From: Eubacteriales bacterium
GTDB taxonomy: Bacteria; Bacillota; Clostridia; Peptostreptococcales; Anaerovoracaceae
Assembly (NCBI GenBank): GCA_028704515.1
Contig: JAQWFH010000013.1
Location: 1-48,043 of the forward strand
Length of the DNA: 48,043 nt
Direction of reading: 5' to 3'
This document shows, piece after piece, positions 47,955-48,043 of the stretch (the stretch's first letter is position 1; every line of letters begins with the position of its first letter). Position numbers and translations under genes: made by a program. The notes beneath the pieces are model-generated. The model had not been told where the DNA came from. It was given only the letters and a program-made list of their open reading frames with translations, and did not search any database.

Positions 47955-48043
47955 GGAAACGTATCGAAGTGGTCATAACGAGCCGCACTCGAAATGCGGT
48001 GTACCGTCAGGTACCGTGGGTTCGAATCCCACCGTTTCCGCCA
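47955..48043 (+). tRNA. tRNA-Ser(CGA)
   Basis: Acceptor GGAAACG pairs with CGTTTCC, followed by G and an encoded CCA. The anticodon loop is CTCGAAA (anticodon CGA, reading UCG), with stem CCGCA/TGCGG. A long variable arm with GTACC/GGTAC marks a class II serine tRNA; the T arm is GTGGG-TTCGAAT-CCCAC. The gene ends at the last base of the window. Confidence 0.97.

Overview
The window looks like the chromosome of a moderately AT-rich, anaerobic, endospore-forming Firmicute of the class Clostridia. The sporulation genes (gpr, spoIIP, yqfC, yqfD), a CIRCE-controlled hrcA-grpE-dnaK-dnaJ operon, pyruvate phosphate dikinase, rubrerythrin with a Fur/PerR regulator, and single-chain glycyl-tRNA synthetase all fit this. 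I cannot name the genus safely; a relative of the Anaerovoracaceae is possible but only a guess. Almost every gene from 1.2 to 33.1 kb lies on the minus strand and is read from right to left.

Layout, left to right. 0-3.5 kb: a cysteine-rich protein of spore-coat type, a trans-sulfuration family PLP enzyme and a LysR regulator. 3.5-13.1 kb: one long leftward housekeeping block, yqfC-yqfD-phoH-ybeY-cdd-era-recO-DUF4342-glyQS-ppdK, tightly packed with several 4-base overlaps. 13.2-15.9 kb: mtaB-hinT and rpsU-yqeY, each with a recognisable promoter. 16-18.8 kb: an M23 peptidase (plus strand) and a large lipoprotein, both probably lineage-specific. 18.9-25.5 kb: hrcA-grpE-dnaK-dnaJ-prmA-rsmE with CIRCE and a good promoter. 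25.6-33.1 kb: gpr-spoIIP-small membrane protein-lepA-hemW-glpK-acyltransferase.

33.2-39.3 kb is an accessory islet inserted between gpr and rpsT, genes that are commonly divergent neighbours in Clostridia. It opens with the 3' end of an ECF-type sigma factor and a short overlapping ORF. It continues with two membrane proteins and two paralogous lipoproteins that resemble the DUF4179 domain of ECF anti-sigma factors, and ends with an amidase-fold protein lacking catalytic residues and a tandemly duplicated helical protein. It is the best candidate for an undescribed system.

39.4-48.0 kb: rpsT, an M20 amidohydrolase, a 437-base gap that looks like a stand-alone structured RNA gene on the minus strand (own promoter, long closing helix), an LCP cell-wall ligase, an LD-carboxypeptidase, deoD, rubrerythrin-perR, a PatB-type aminotransferase, a lipoprotein with BNR/Asp-box repeats, and tRNA-Ser(CGA) ending exactly at the window edge. 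I saw no CRISPR array, insertion sequence, rRNA or prophage.
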